Assembly (NCBI GenBank): GCA_030052745.1
Contig: JANBVO010000001.1
Location: forward strand, 1,116,001 to 1,180,000
DNA from: Pleurostoma richardsiae
Taxonomy: Eukaryota; Ascomycota; Sordariomycetes; Calosphaeriales; Pleurostomataceae
Direction: 5' to 3'
Length of the DNA: 64,000 bases
The first letter of the stretch is position 1; each line of letters opens with the position of its first letter. This document shows positions 33,038 through 43,190 of the stretch, piece after piece. The position numbers and the translations under genes were made by a program. The notes under the pieces were generated by a model, which was not told the origin of the DNA, made no database searches, and saw only the letters and a program-made list of their open reading frames with translations.

Positions 33038-33547
33038 GGAAACTATCCGATTGCTGAAAATCTGTGGTCAGATCATGAAGGTTCTGCAGGAATTCTAGTA
33101 ACACAGAGTATTGCTATTAGCGCCACATGTTGAAGGAAAAGATGTACTAAAGCCTACTCAGTCATGGTTGGTTAGCTGGATCACATCTGGAGGTTAAGTA
33201 GGCTCTACTAGTAAGTAGAATCGAAGAATAGGCAGGATAGAAAAGTAAGTGTGGAGAGGAGAAATATATAGTTCTGGCATCCCTGCCTAAGGTACTGCCT
33301 ATATCTTTGACGCAATACCTTTCAATCAGCTTGACTTCCGTGGAGGCAGTCGTGAGCCTACGGACCAAAATCGATCTTGGCCGCTTTTGGCTCCAATTTG
33401 TGGAGGACGGAATTCCGTACAGATTCGCCGGAATCCCGGAGCAGATCAGCGAAGCTCCGACTCATGTCTGCGGAGCGCCGTACTCCTTTCAACCGCGATG
33501 GCAATCGCTGGCCTTGTCGCAGCCACCCTCAACAAACCCGTCATAAG
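33038..33547. promoter_or_regulatory. Regulator upstream region with CGG/CCG palindromes
   Basis: Within 140 bases upstream of the regulator start lies a perfect 10-bp palindrome CGGAATTCCG at 33408-33417, a second near-copy CGGAATCCCG at 33429-33438, and an everted/inverted set CGGAG 33437-33441, CTCCG 33455-33459 and CGGAG 33471-33475. CGG triplets in inverted arrangement are the usual Zn2Cys6 dimer target, so autoregulation is inferred. Confidence 0.5.
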
Positions 33548-35533
33548 ATGGAATCCACAATCTCAATCACATCTACACCATATGGTCATGCTTGTGTAGC
33601 GTGCGCGCGGTCGAAATGCCGCTGCATCCCTCGCATTGGCGGAGGCAGCTGCCAAAGGTGAGCGGGAAGTGAAGTATCCCCAAAAGGAGTCATAGCTGGC
33701 GTGATCTCGATGCTTATCATCGTCAACAGATGTCACAGGCTGAATAAGGAATGTCGGCCGACAATCCGAGCCCGCAAGCCTAAACCACTCTCTAAAACGG
33801 CGCAACTGGAGCAGAAGGTGGATGGCTTAATGTCACTACTGAAGTCAACGACTGCGCCTGCACCCAATGCCGGGGATGATCCTGGGCTTCTGGAGAGCCA
33901 CGTTCGGACAAGGCAGATCCAGGGGTCGACCCCTCAGGCCATATGCTCCCAGGATTCATCTGTTGGAGATACTGTAGTGAGCGATGAGGACGAAGACGAA
34001 GTCCTGCACGCGTTTATCACCGAGAAGCTGCCTTTCTTTCCTTTCGTCCACTTCCCGGCCGGCACTTCAGCGCAGCAACTAAAACATGATTCTCCATTTC
34101 TCTGGCTCTGCGTCACGGCCGTTCAAGCGAAAAGCACCGCTCGGCAAGCGGTGTTGGCCGTCAGGATTCGCGAGATGGCGGCAAAGAAGGTGCTTGTAGA
34201 ATGCCAAAAGAGCCTAGAACTGCTCCAAGGCCTGCTGGTATATCTTGCCTGGTATGCATAGCGGTCTCCGCGAAGAGATTGGGCTTCTTCCGACTAACCA
34301 CACACAGGGTAACGTATCAGAGCCAACCGCACAAGCGCTCGTTCTGCATTTATGCTCAGCTGGCCATCGCACTTGTCGTCGAAATGGGTCTTAACCACCC
34401 GCCTCCTCAGGATACTGTTCCGGGGCTAACACACGACGCGCCATTGAGCGATTTGCCCCATCTAAGGCCGCCGACTTCCCCAGTCCGAACTATGAACGAA
34501 CGTCGGGCGGTCCTCAGTTGCTTCGTCATCACCTCCTCGTAAGAATCCCGCGCATCATCGTCTGGGACGCAACATAAGCTGACTCGTACACGCAAAGGAT
34601 TGCGCATTTCATAGGACGAATGGATCCTCTCCGATGGACATGTCATATGACAAATTGCCTGGAAACCCTATCCCGAGACTATGAAACTGAAAACGACGCA
34701 GTCTTAGTACAGATCGCTCGAATTCGACTGATCACGGACAAGATTGTGCAGTGGAGCAGCCGCGACAACAGTGCATCTGAAAGTGTTCCTCGAGCACCCT
34801 CCTATTTCCATCTAGAAGCTATCAAAGCGCAGTTGGAGGATCTGAAAGCATCAATCCCCCCGCATCTCCTCCAAAACAGTAAGAAGACCATCTCCCATTT
34901 CCATAATGATTAAACTTCTGACAAAAGCGCCTCGTAGAGCCGATCCTCTTCCACCTATACCACACAGATATCGGATTATACGCGACAGCGCTCTTGAAAC
35001 CCAGCTCTGGGGATGAAGCAACGGACCCGAGGCGACTCGACAACTTGTATGCGTGTCTAGTGACGGTGAAGAAGTTCTTCGACCTACTCGATACCATTCC
35101 CCCAGCAGCATATGCCTCCTTCTCGGTCACCCACCTGACTCAGATCTCCCACTCTTTCATCACACTGTTTCGCCTCTCCGTCTTTGACTACCCTGGATGG
35201 GATCGCACTGCTGTCCGTAGCATGGTAGACATCTTGTCAGTTGCCGAGAAGGTCGACCATCAGATGGAGCTCGCGCGAGACGCCATCGGTATCCGTAATG
35301 AAGGACCCGAGCCTGACTTCTTCGCCGCGCTCTCCGCCGTGCTGCGCAAGTTGAAGACGGGGTGGGCGACGAGACTAGCCGACCTGGAGGCAGCAGAACC
35401 GGACACATTAAGAGGGTTCTCTTCTCATGAGACGGGCCAGGGATTTTTCGACAGTATACTTGCATGGCCTGGAGATGCGTGGTTCACGGATTCCTTCTTC
35501 CAAGGAGGGGACTTGAACAGCAACTTAGTTTAG
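33548..35533 (+). CDS. Zn2Cys6 transcription factor
   Basis: Nuclear regulator of 579 residues from five exons (33548-33657, 33730-34251, 34308-34538, 34598-34878, 34938-35533), frame closed. The zinc cluster has Cys at 16, 19, 26, 35, 38 and 45 (one extra Cys at 24) and is split by the first intron inside QRCHRLNKEC. A linker KTAQLEQKVDGLMSLLK may form the coiled-coil. The rest is the fungal-specific domain found in short regulators of transporters: DEDEVLHAFITEKLPFFPFVHFP, KSLELLQGLLVYLAW, CIYAQLAIALVVEMGLN, ERRAVLSCFVITSSIAHFIGR and RLDNLYACLVTVKKFFDLL. It sits between a sugar transporter and an efflux transporter, all on the plus strand, so control of one or both is plausible. Confidence 0.92.
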
Positions 35534-35837
35534 CCTGATAGTCACGTCAAAGGACGTTAAATCTCTGTAGAAATTCTCTACATTCAGTAAGCTTTCGGTT
35601 ATGAAAGTGCGCATACCGGTATAACAGTATTTTGGGGTAGGGATTGCTGTACGGGTTCACGGCCTGCCGAACTCCGGAGCGGGATTCCAACGATGCCGTT
35701 GTTGAAAGGGACTATAGAGTATATAAAGCAGAGCATCCATATGCAGTCCCAGCCAAATTTGCATCGCTCGCTAGTCTCTTGTATTTTTTATCTTGCTGCT
35801 CTTCTTCGTGCTTCAAATCTTCTCTCGCTAGCTTCTC

Positions 35838-37998
35838 ATGATGCGTAACCAACGAGCACTGTCTGCTCATGCGCCCGAGAAACACGGGCCGAAAGAGCCT
35901 CTATCCCCAGGCCTACACGCTGTCAAGGAGAGTGATGGCACCGCCTTTCCCGATACCGACACTGAAGAACCACCTTTGCCGGCTGCTGATGCTAGAGAAT
36001 CCGCCGGCGACTGGATTCGGGGGATCGGCCTGATCATGGTGATATCCGGAGTGACCCTCGTAACCTTTCTTATGCTGTTGGACATATCTATAGTTGCCAC
36101 GGTAAGCCGTTCATCCAGATGAGACTATGGCAAAGCGTTGAACCACGACCTTAGGCAATTCCACGGATTACCAGTGATTTCCACTCGCTTGATGATGTCG
36201 GATGGTACGGTAGCGCGTATACCATTGCGAGGTAAGATGTCTCTTCTCCTTGTCCCGTCTGGGCGCCCACTGATTTCCCGATAAGTGCCTCATTCCAAAC
36301 ATTAACCGGAAAATTCTACACATACTTCAAATCCAAGGTGAGCTCGCATGAAGAGAGATGCGTTTATGGCCACTGAGAACTTCAATAGTGGACCTTCCTC
36401 TCATTCTTCGCCATCTTCGAAGTGGGTTCACTCGTCTGTGGCCTGGCCACATCGTCGAGGATGCTCATTGTCGGCCGGGCGGTCGCTGGAATCGGTTCAT
36501 CGGGCATGATAAACGGCGGGCTGAACATTATTGCCGGCGCGGTTCCTATGCATCGTAGACCAGGTAGGCAGTCCTTGCTAGACTGGGTAGTGAGTTACTA
36601 ATATTTGGTCTTGTCTATAGTAATGATAGGGCTCATCATGGGAAGTATGTGCCGCCGACTCCTGATCCCTGGGTATATGGCTGACACTTGTTTCAGTCTC
36701 ACAGCTTGGCCTCGTCAGTGGGCCTCTGCTTGGCGGTGTGTTTACGACGTTCTTGACATGGCGATGGTGTAAGCCGGCAGGCTTCTCGTGGTTCGATCCG
36801 ATCTGATAAGGCTACATACAGGCTTTTACACCAATCTCCCAATCGGAGGCCTCGTTGCTCTCTTGCTCGTCTTCGCACGCGTTCCAGAACAGCAACCAAA
36901 AGTCCACCTGCACGAGCTCTGGCGGTCTTTATCGCCCATACACAATTTCGACCTCATAGGCTTCGTGTTCTTTGCGTCAACCTCAATCCAGCTTCTTCTT
37001 GCACTCGAGTACGGTGGGAACCAATATGCCTGGGACAGCGCTACGGTGATTGGTCTATTCTGTGGGTCGGGGACAACATTCCTGCTGCTGGTGATCTGGG
37101 AGCGGCGGATGGGGCCAGAGGCGATGATCCCGGCACGGCTGGTTGGGAGGCGCATCGTCTGGTGCAGCTGCTTGTCGGCGGTGGTGTTTTATGGGGTCAC
37201 ACTGACCATGTCGTATTACCTGCCCACGTACTTCCAGGCCGTACGAGGCAAATCGGCACTAGTTAGTGGTGTGGACTTGCTGCCGAGTATTCTGTGCCAG
37301 TTGGTCATGGCCGTTATATCCGGAGTTCTGAGTGAGTGCAACAACTACAAGTGGTTCTGAAGCTGGTGGAGTTGCGATAGCTAACTTGGACTCGAATGAA
37401 CACAGCCAGCAGACTTGGGTATTATCTCCCATGGGGAATCTTGGGCACTATTCTTAATGGGGTCGGTAATGGGTTGATGTCGACCTTGACACCCAGCACT
37501 CCCGTCCGAGACTGGGCTGGATATCAGTCTCTTCTCGGATTTGGCCGAGGAGCGGTCCTACAAGTTGTCAGTAATGTCCTCATTTCTTCCTTGACTTATG
37601 CACAAACCGTCCGGCAGTGACGCTGATGAGCCGAATAGCCCCTGATTGCCATTCAAAACGCTGTCACTCCTAGTGAGATGTCCGCCGCAATGGCGATAAT
37701 GTCATTCAGCCAGACGCTCGGTGGTGCAGTTTTCCTAGCGGTAGCCCAGGCTATCTTCATCCAAGCCTTGCCCGCCAACCTATCTCGCTACGCCGCCGCG
37801 GTTGATGCAGAGACCGTCATCGCCGCAGGTGCAACGGACTTCCGAGAGGTCGTATACGCTCAGGACCTACCGGGCGTGCTAGTCGCCTACAGTAAGAGCA
37901 TCGATCGCGTGTTTTATATGAATATTGCGCTGTGTGTGGTGCATTTCTTTTTGTCTTGGGGAGTTGGATGGAAGGACGTCAGGAAAACCACAAATTAA
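35838..37998 (+). CDS. MFS efflux transporter, DHA2 / 14-span type
   Basis: Drug:proton antiporter-type exporter, the kind that exports fungal toxins and xenobiotics. Nine exons (35838-36101, 36155-36231, 36286-36337, 36389-36563, 36621-36644, 36697-36768, 36822-37331, 37406-37566, 37639-37998) give 564 residues in frame; exon 5 is only 24 nt. Family signs are [71 protein letters not shown] and the antiporter motif C region [26 protein letters not shown], then [25 protein letters not shown] hydrophilic 60-residue N-terminus precedes TM1. Only 304 bases separate it from the Zn2Cys6 gene upstream; that gap holds a TATATAA stretch near 35719 and no gene. Confidence 0.93.
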
Positions 37999-38541
37999 GC
38001 CCACTGATGCAAATCAGAGAAGATTCAGAATGAATATTATTTCTATTGCCATTATCAGAGGGTGGTCTAGGTCCTTCTCCCGTAGACAGCCGAGAAGGGA
38101 ACGGGCATGGCTACAGCGTCTCTGTTGAACTCGTCTGACCGCTGTTCTCTAAACGATGTTGTACCAGTCCGATGCCCAGGCCTGTCCGGAGTTATTCCAT
38201 CTACAAATGCATACAGTCTGTCTTATGCTGCCCATCCCTGTGGCGATCAGGACTAGCCAGTGAAGGCGATCGCCACATAAATGGGAACAGCATTTACTCT
38301 TTTACGGAAGCATGACAAGTACTCAACTCCATAGTCATACGATACCATAGCCGATAACACAACATACGCCAGGTACAGCGCAGCATATTAAGCATCGGTG
38401 CATGTCACATAGCCCGAGCCGGTGCGAGCCGTCTGGATTAACCACAATATACGGAATACACATCAGGCACAGATAGATTGCCGAGAAAATAACCCAAACT
38501 AAACTCCAAAGGTCAACACTACATCGGCTGGCACACTGAAA
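37999..38541. other. Convergent intergenic spacer
   Basis: About 540 bases between the efflux transporter (plus) and pyruvate carboxylase (minus). It holds both 3' UTRs; no gene recognised. Confidence 0.55.
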
Positions 38542-41500
38542 TCATCCTCTGCTGATCTTGCAGACCAGGTCCGTACCGTCGACCGAGTCGCCCTCCCGGA
38601 CCATCAGTGATGATACCTTGCCGTTGTGCGGGGCCGAGATGACCATTTCCTGTGATGAGCACGTTAGCTTGCCCGCCATCTCCCTGCGACAACCCTCACC
38701 AGACACAAAAGCGAGGCCGTGGAATGGGATAAGCAAGAAAAAGACTTACCATCTTCATAGCACTTAGCACAGCGAGCGGGTCTCCCTTCTTGACTTCCGA
38801 GCCGTCATGGACTCTGAGCTCGACGAGCACACCAGCCATCGGAGCGCCTACCTGGCTCGAGTCGGTCGGATCGGCCTTGGGCCGGCTGACATTCTCGACG
38901 CTGGCCTGCTTGTCGTCGACGGTGACCTGGCGCACCTCCCCGTTCATCTCGTAGAACACCTCACGCTGGCCAGTGTTCTCGCTGAGCGGGCCCACTGCGA
39001 GCAGCTTGAGGATGAGCACCTTGCCCTTCTCGAGCTCGACGTGGAACTCCTCCCCGATCTCGGGCTTGCTGAGGAAGTACTTGGTCGGCAGCACCGACAG
39101 GTCGCCGTACTTCTGCACGAACTTCTTGTAGTCCTCGAAGACCTTGGGGTACATGACGTAGGAGGCGACGTCGCACTCTGTGACAGGCGGACCGAACTTC
39201 TTGGCCAGCTCGCGCTTGGCCTTGGCGAAGTCGACAGGCTCAAGGAACAGGCCGGGACGCTTGTCGAGCTTGCGGCGTCCGCGAAGAGCATTGGTCCGCA
39301 GAGGCTCGGGGAATCCACCGTAAGGCTGGCCCATCATGCCTTCCAGGAACTCGAGGACCGAGCCGGGGAAGTCGAGCTCGCCCGCCCTCTTCTTAACGTC
39401 CTCGGGGGTAAGCTTGTTCGAGACCATGAACTGGGCAAGATCTCCCACAACCTTGGAAGTCGGGGTGACCTTGACAACGTCACCGAGCAGGTCGTTGGCC
39501 CATTCATATGCCTTCTTAGTCTCAAGCCACTGCGAACCCAGGCCAAGCTGCTGCGCCTGGAACATCATGTTGGTGAGCTGGCCACCAGGAATCTCATGCT
39601 CGTACACCTCGGGATCCGGTCCCGTGAGGTGAGCCTCGAATGGAGAGTACAGCAGACGCAGCTGTTGCCAGTAGGTGTCCAGAGCACGGACATGATGGAC
39701 GTTCAGACCCGGCTCCAGCTCAGATCCCTCGAGCGAGGCCAGAATGGCGTTGATGCTCGGCTGAGATGTCATGCCAGACATGCTGTCGGTAGCCGCGTCC
39801 ACAGCATCGGCACCCGCCTGGGCACAGGCAACCATGGAGGCAACGCCGGTACCAGCGGAATCATGGGTGTGCACATGAATAGGGAGGTCTGGGTATCTCT
39901 CCCGGATCGATCCAACCAGAAGCTTGGCAGCGTGCGGCTTCAAGACACCAGCCATGTCCTTAATGCCAAGGACGTGGATGTTGAGTCCAACCAGCTTGTC
40001 CACAAGGTCCAGGTAGTAAGGGAGGTTGTACTTCTTCTTAGGGTTGAGCATGTCTCCGCTGTAGCAGATGGTACCCTCAACAACACCACCAGCCTTGTGG
40101 ACAGCGTTGATGCCAACCTCAAGTTGGTGTATGTCGTTCAGCGCGTCAAAGACACGGAAGATATCAACGCCGTTTTTCTTCGCCTGGTCGACGAAGTGGT
40201 CGATCGCATTGTCCGGTAGCGAGGCGTATGCGACGCCGTTGGCCCCACGCAGAAGCATTTGGAAGGGAATATTTGGGATAAGCTTCCGCATCCTTCTCAG
40301 CCGATCCCAAGGATCCTCATAGAGGAACCGCATCGCAACGTCGAAAGTGGCTCCACCCCAGCACTCCAAGCTGTAGAGATTGGCCAGAGCATGGCTGGTT
40401 TCCTTGGCGATGTTGAGCAAGTCAACCGTCCGCACACGCGTAGCGAGGAGGGACTGGTGGGCATCGCGCCATGTGGTGTCCATCAGCAAGCAGCCCTTGT
40501 AGTCTCGGACCGCCTTAGCAAACGCCTTGGGTCCCTGCTCCAGGATGATCTGCCGCCAGCCCTTGGTGCACGGCTCGGAGGTGTCGATCTTGTGCCCCGC
40601 GGCATCGAGCAGCTCAGGGATGATGATGTCACCCTTGAACTTGGGCTCGCCCATCTGGCCCTTGATGCTGCTTCCGTTGACAGCGACATCGCCCAGGTAT
40701 GCCAGCAACTTCTGAGCACGGTTCTGACTGCCAATTAGATCGAACAGCTGTGGCGTGTCATCGATGAATGTCGTCCAGCAGTTGCCGTCAATAAAGGTCG
40801 GGTGGGTCAGAAGCGAAGCGAGGAACGGGATGTTCGTCTTGACACCACGGATACGGAATTCGACCAGCGCACGCAGCATCTTCCGTCGCGCAATCTCATA
40901 CGTGGATCCGTGGCACGTACATTTAACGAGCATCGAATCATAATAAGCTAATTTCGTTTTGAAAACCGATAGTTAGCGACAAGTCTTAAAGAAACAGATG
41001 GTCAAGCGTCGACAAGGCTCCGTATTGGATATCCTCAGGGCAACAGGAATCATGTAAGTTAACACGGAAAGAAGAGAAGGTACGAGCGTTCCGGGGTTAC
41101 AGGCGTCCCACAGGGTACGAATGTCCCATAGGTTCGAGTATCCCACGGGGTTTGGGTAACCCACGGAGTGGGTATAAGCGACCCATGGGTACGAGCACCC
41201 CAGTGGTACGAGCGTCACAGTGGTACAAACGTCCCAGGGGTATGAGCATCCAGGGGGTACATTCAAAGTTCAGAGAGACGGGGGAGGGCAACTTACGCGT
41301 GATAACCGCGCCGGCGAAGCCGTTTCCACCATCAAGCCGTACTCCGTTGCCGCCAGCGGACCGGTACACCTCGATCTTGCCAGTGTCCGGCTGGAAGTTC
41401 TTGGCGGGGTCCTCCGTGGTGATACGGCATTGGATGGCAAAGCCTCGAGTGGAGATGCGGTCCTGCGTGAGACCCAACTGAGCTAGCGTCGCACCAGCGG

Positions 41501-43190
41501 CAATCTGGATCTGAGCGGCAACGATGTCGATACCCGTGATCTCCTCGGTAATGGTGTGCTCGACCTGGATGCGCGGGTTGATCTCGATGAAGTAGTAGCG
41601 GTTCTGCTGGTCGACCAGGAACTCCGCAGTGCCGGCATTGCGGTAATTGACCGACTTGGCCAGCTTCACGGCGTCATTCAGAATGGCGTCGCGGACCTCC
41701 GTCGGCAGATCCTTGGCGGGCGCGATCTCAACGACCTTCTGATGTCTCCGCTGGACCGAGCAGTCACGCTCGTACAGATGAACGATATTTCCGTGGTTAT
41801 CTCCGAGAAGCTGCACTTCAATGTGCTTGGGCTTGTCGAGGAAGCGCTCGACGAAGACCGTGCCGTTGCCAAACGCCGACTTGGCCTCCGATGTTGCGCG
41901 CTCAAAAGCCTCCTTCAGCGACTCCGGGTCTCGCACGACTCGCATACCACGGCCACCGCCACCGTAGGCGGCCTTGATGATGATGGGGAAGCCATATTTA
42001 TCGGTAAAGCCCTTAACCTCTTCGTATCTCTCGACTGCGCCCTCGGTTCCGGGCACAACGGGGACGTCGGCGGCGATGGCGAGCTTCCGGGCGGAGACCT
42101 TGTCGCCAAGAGCATCAATGACCTGGGGCGTGGGTCCGACAAACTGCAGAGAAGTTCGAGTCAGTTGGCCTGCGCACACCGGAATAGAATAGAGACGCGG
42201 TAGCAGGTCAGGGAACTCACAATCAGACCAGCCTTCTCGACCTTGCGCGCGAACTCGGCGTTCTCGGAGAGGAAACCATAGCCTATGCGACATCTGATCA
42301 ATACATCTCCTTCATAGGGTCGTGCTCGGGGCGCGTTTGTGCTCACCAGGATGAATCATCTGAGCGCCATGCTCGACGGCGATCTTGATGATCTCGTCGC
42401 TAGCCAAGTAGGCTCCGACGGGGGTGTACTGCCCGCGCTTTCCAATGGCGTAAGCCTCATCGGCCTCTGTTCAAAGATCGTGTCAGTCAATGTGGGGGCA
42501 GCTCCAGCCGCAGACGGGCTGGGGGTTGTCGATTGGGGTATTTGGCTCATACTCTGCCGGTGCATGCTCAGCCGGTCCTCATAACTGCTCCAAGTCAGCG
42601 GCTGGAACAGGGTGCATTCCTGGGATTGGGTTTGGCCGTACCTGAAGATGGCAATGGTGTGGAGCGAGAGCTCATGGGCCTGGCCGCCTTGTTAGATTCG
42701 AGTAAAGAAAACGGGCCATCAATTCGCTCGGACTTCCCGGCCAAAAAGAGCGGAGAAGGTAGACATACAGTTCTGAAGATCTAAACGACGATATTGCGTG
42801 AGCGGACTGTGTTGGGCGTTCAATTGGTCTGGTTAGGAGGTACATACGCGGATCGCTGCAAGGTGGGCTGGTTAGCATGCCACATGCCGCATGCGCTTGG
42901 GCTGTGGAGGGGTTTGACTCACGGATTTCACCTCGGTTGGCGACTGTCGGGTGCGAGGAAGAAGAGCATGTTAGCAATGCGAGCTGTCTTCTCAGGAACA
43001 ACGACAGCCTGGGCCAGCACGCTCTGGTTGTCCTGGATCCCCAAGGGAAGAATCACTCACCAAGAAGCTTATTCAGCTGCATGATGGTGGAGTTGGCCCT
43101 GATGCGCTGGACCGTCCGGGCCTCCTCGGCAGGAGGGCCATCCTCCTCGATGACCTCCTCCTGGTACGCCGGAGGCTGGCTGACGGACAT
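38542..43190 (-). CDS. pyc: Pyruvate carboxylase
   Basis: Biotin enzyme that carboxylates pyruvate to oxaloacetate; fungal forms are mostly cytosolic, and no mitochondrial leader is seen here. Eleven exons: 43061-43190, 42923-42943, 42848-42855, 42769-42780, 42642-42679, 42553-42584, 42347-42466, 42221-42282, 41297-42143, 38750-40947 and 38542-38649. They sum to 3576 nt, 1191 residues, the normal length. Biotin carboxylase domain: [45 protein letters not shown]. Carboxyltransferase: [18 protein letters not shown] and [15 protein letters not shown]. The biotinyl domain has PMAGV and AMKM with the biotin lysine at residue 1155; the last intron falls two codons after that lysine. Exons 2-4 are 21, 8 and 12 nt. 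Intron 9 (40948-41296) contains a minisatellite. Confidence 0.97.
41081..41258 (+). repeat. Degenerate minisatellite in a pyruvate carboxylase intron
   Basis: About ten imperfect tandem copies of a 16-21 base unit with consensus near GTACGAGCGTCCCAGGG fill half of the 349-base intron 9 of the pyruvate carboxylase gene. The last four copies (from about 41189) are closest to each other at 17-18 bases; the 5' copies are more diverged. Because it lies within the intron it is transcribed. Confidence 0.9.

Noticed and set aside
38807-40219. 470-codon open frame on the plus strand opposite pyruvate carboxylase
   Set aside because: It is the antisense shadow of a highly codon-biased exon; its text has no family features, while the minus strand is unmistakable pyruvate carboxylase.
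41081-41258. Continuous minus-strand open frame through the pyruvate carboxylase intron repeats
   Set aside because: The open frame only reflects the repeat unit; the flanking GTAAGT donor and TTAG acceptor restore [12 protein letters not shown], the conserved enzyme sequence.
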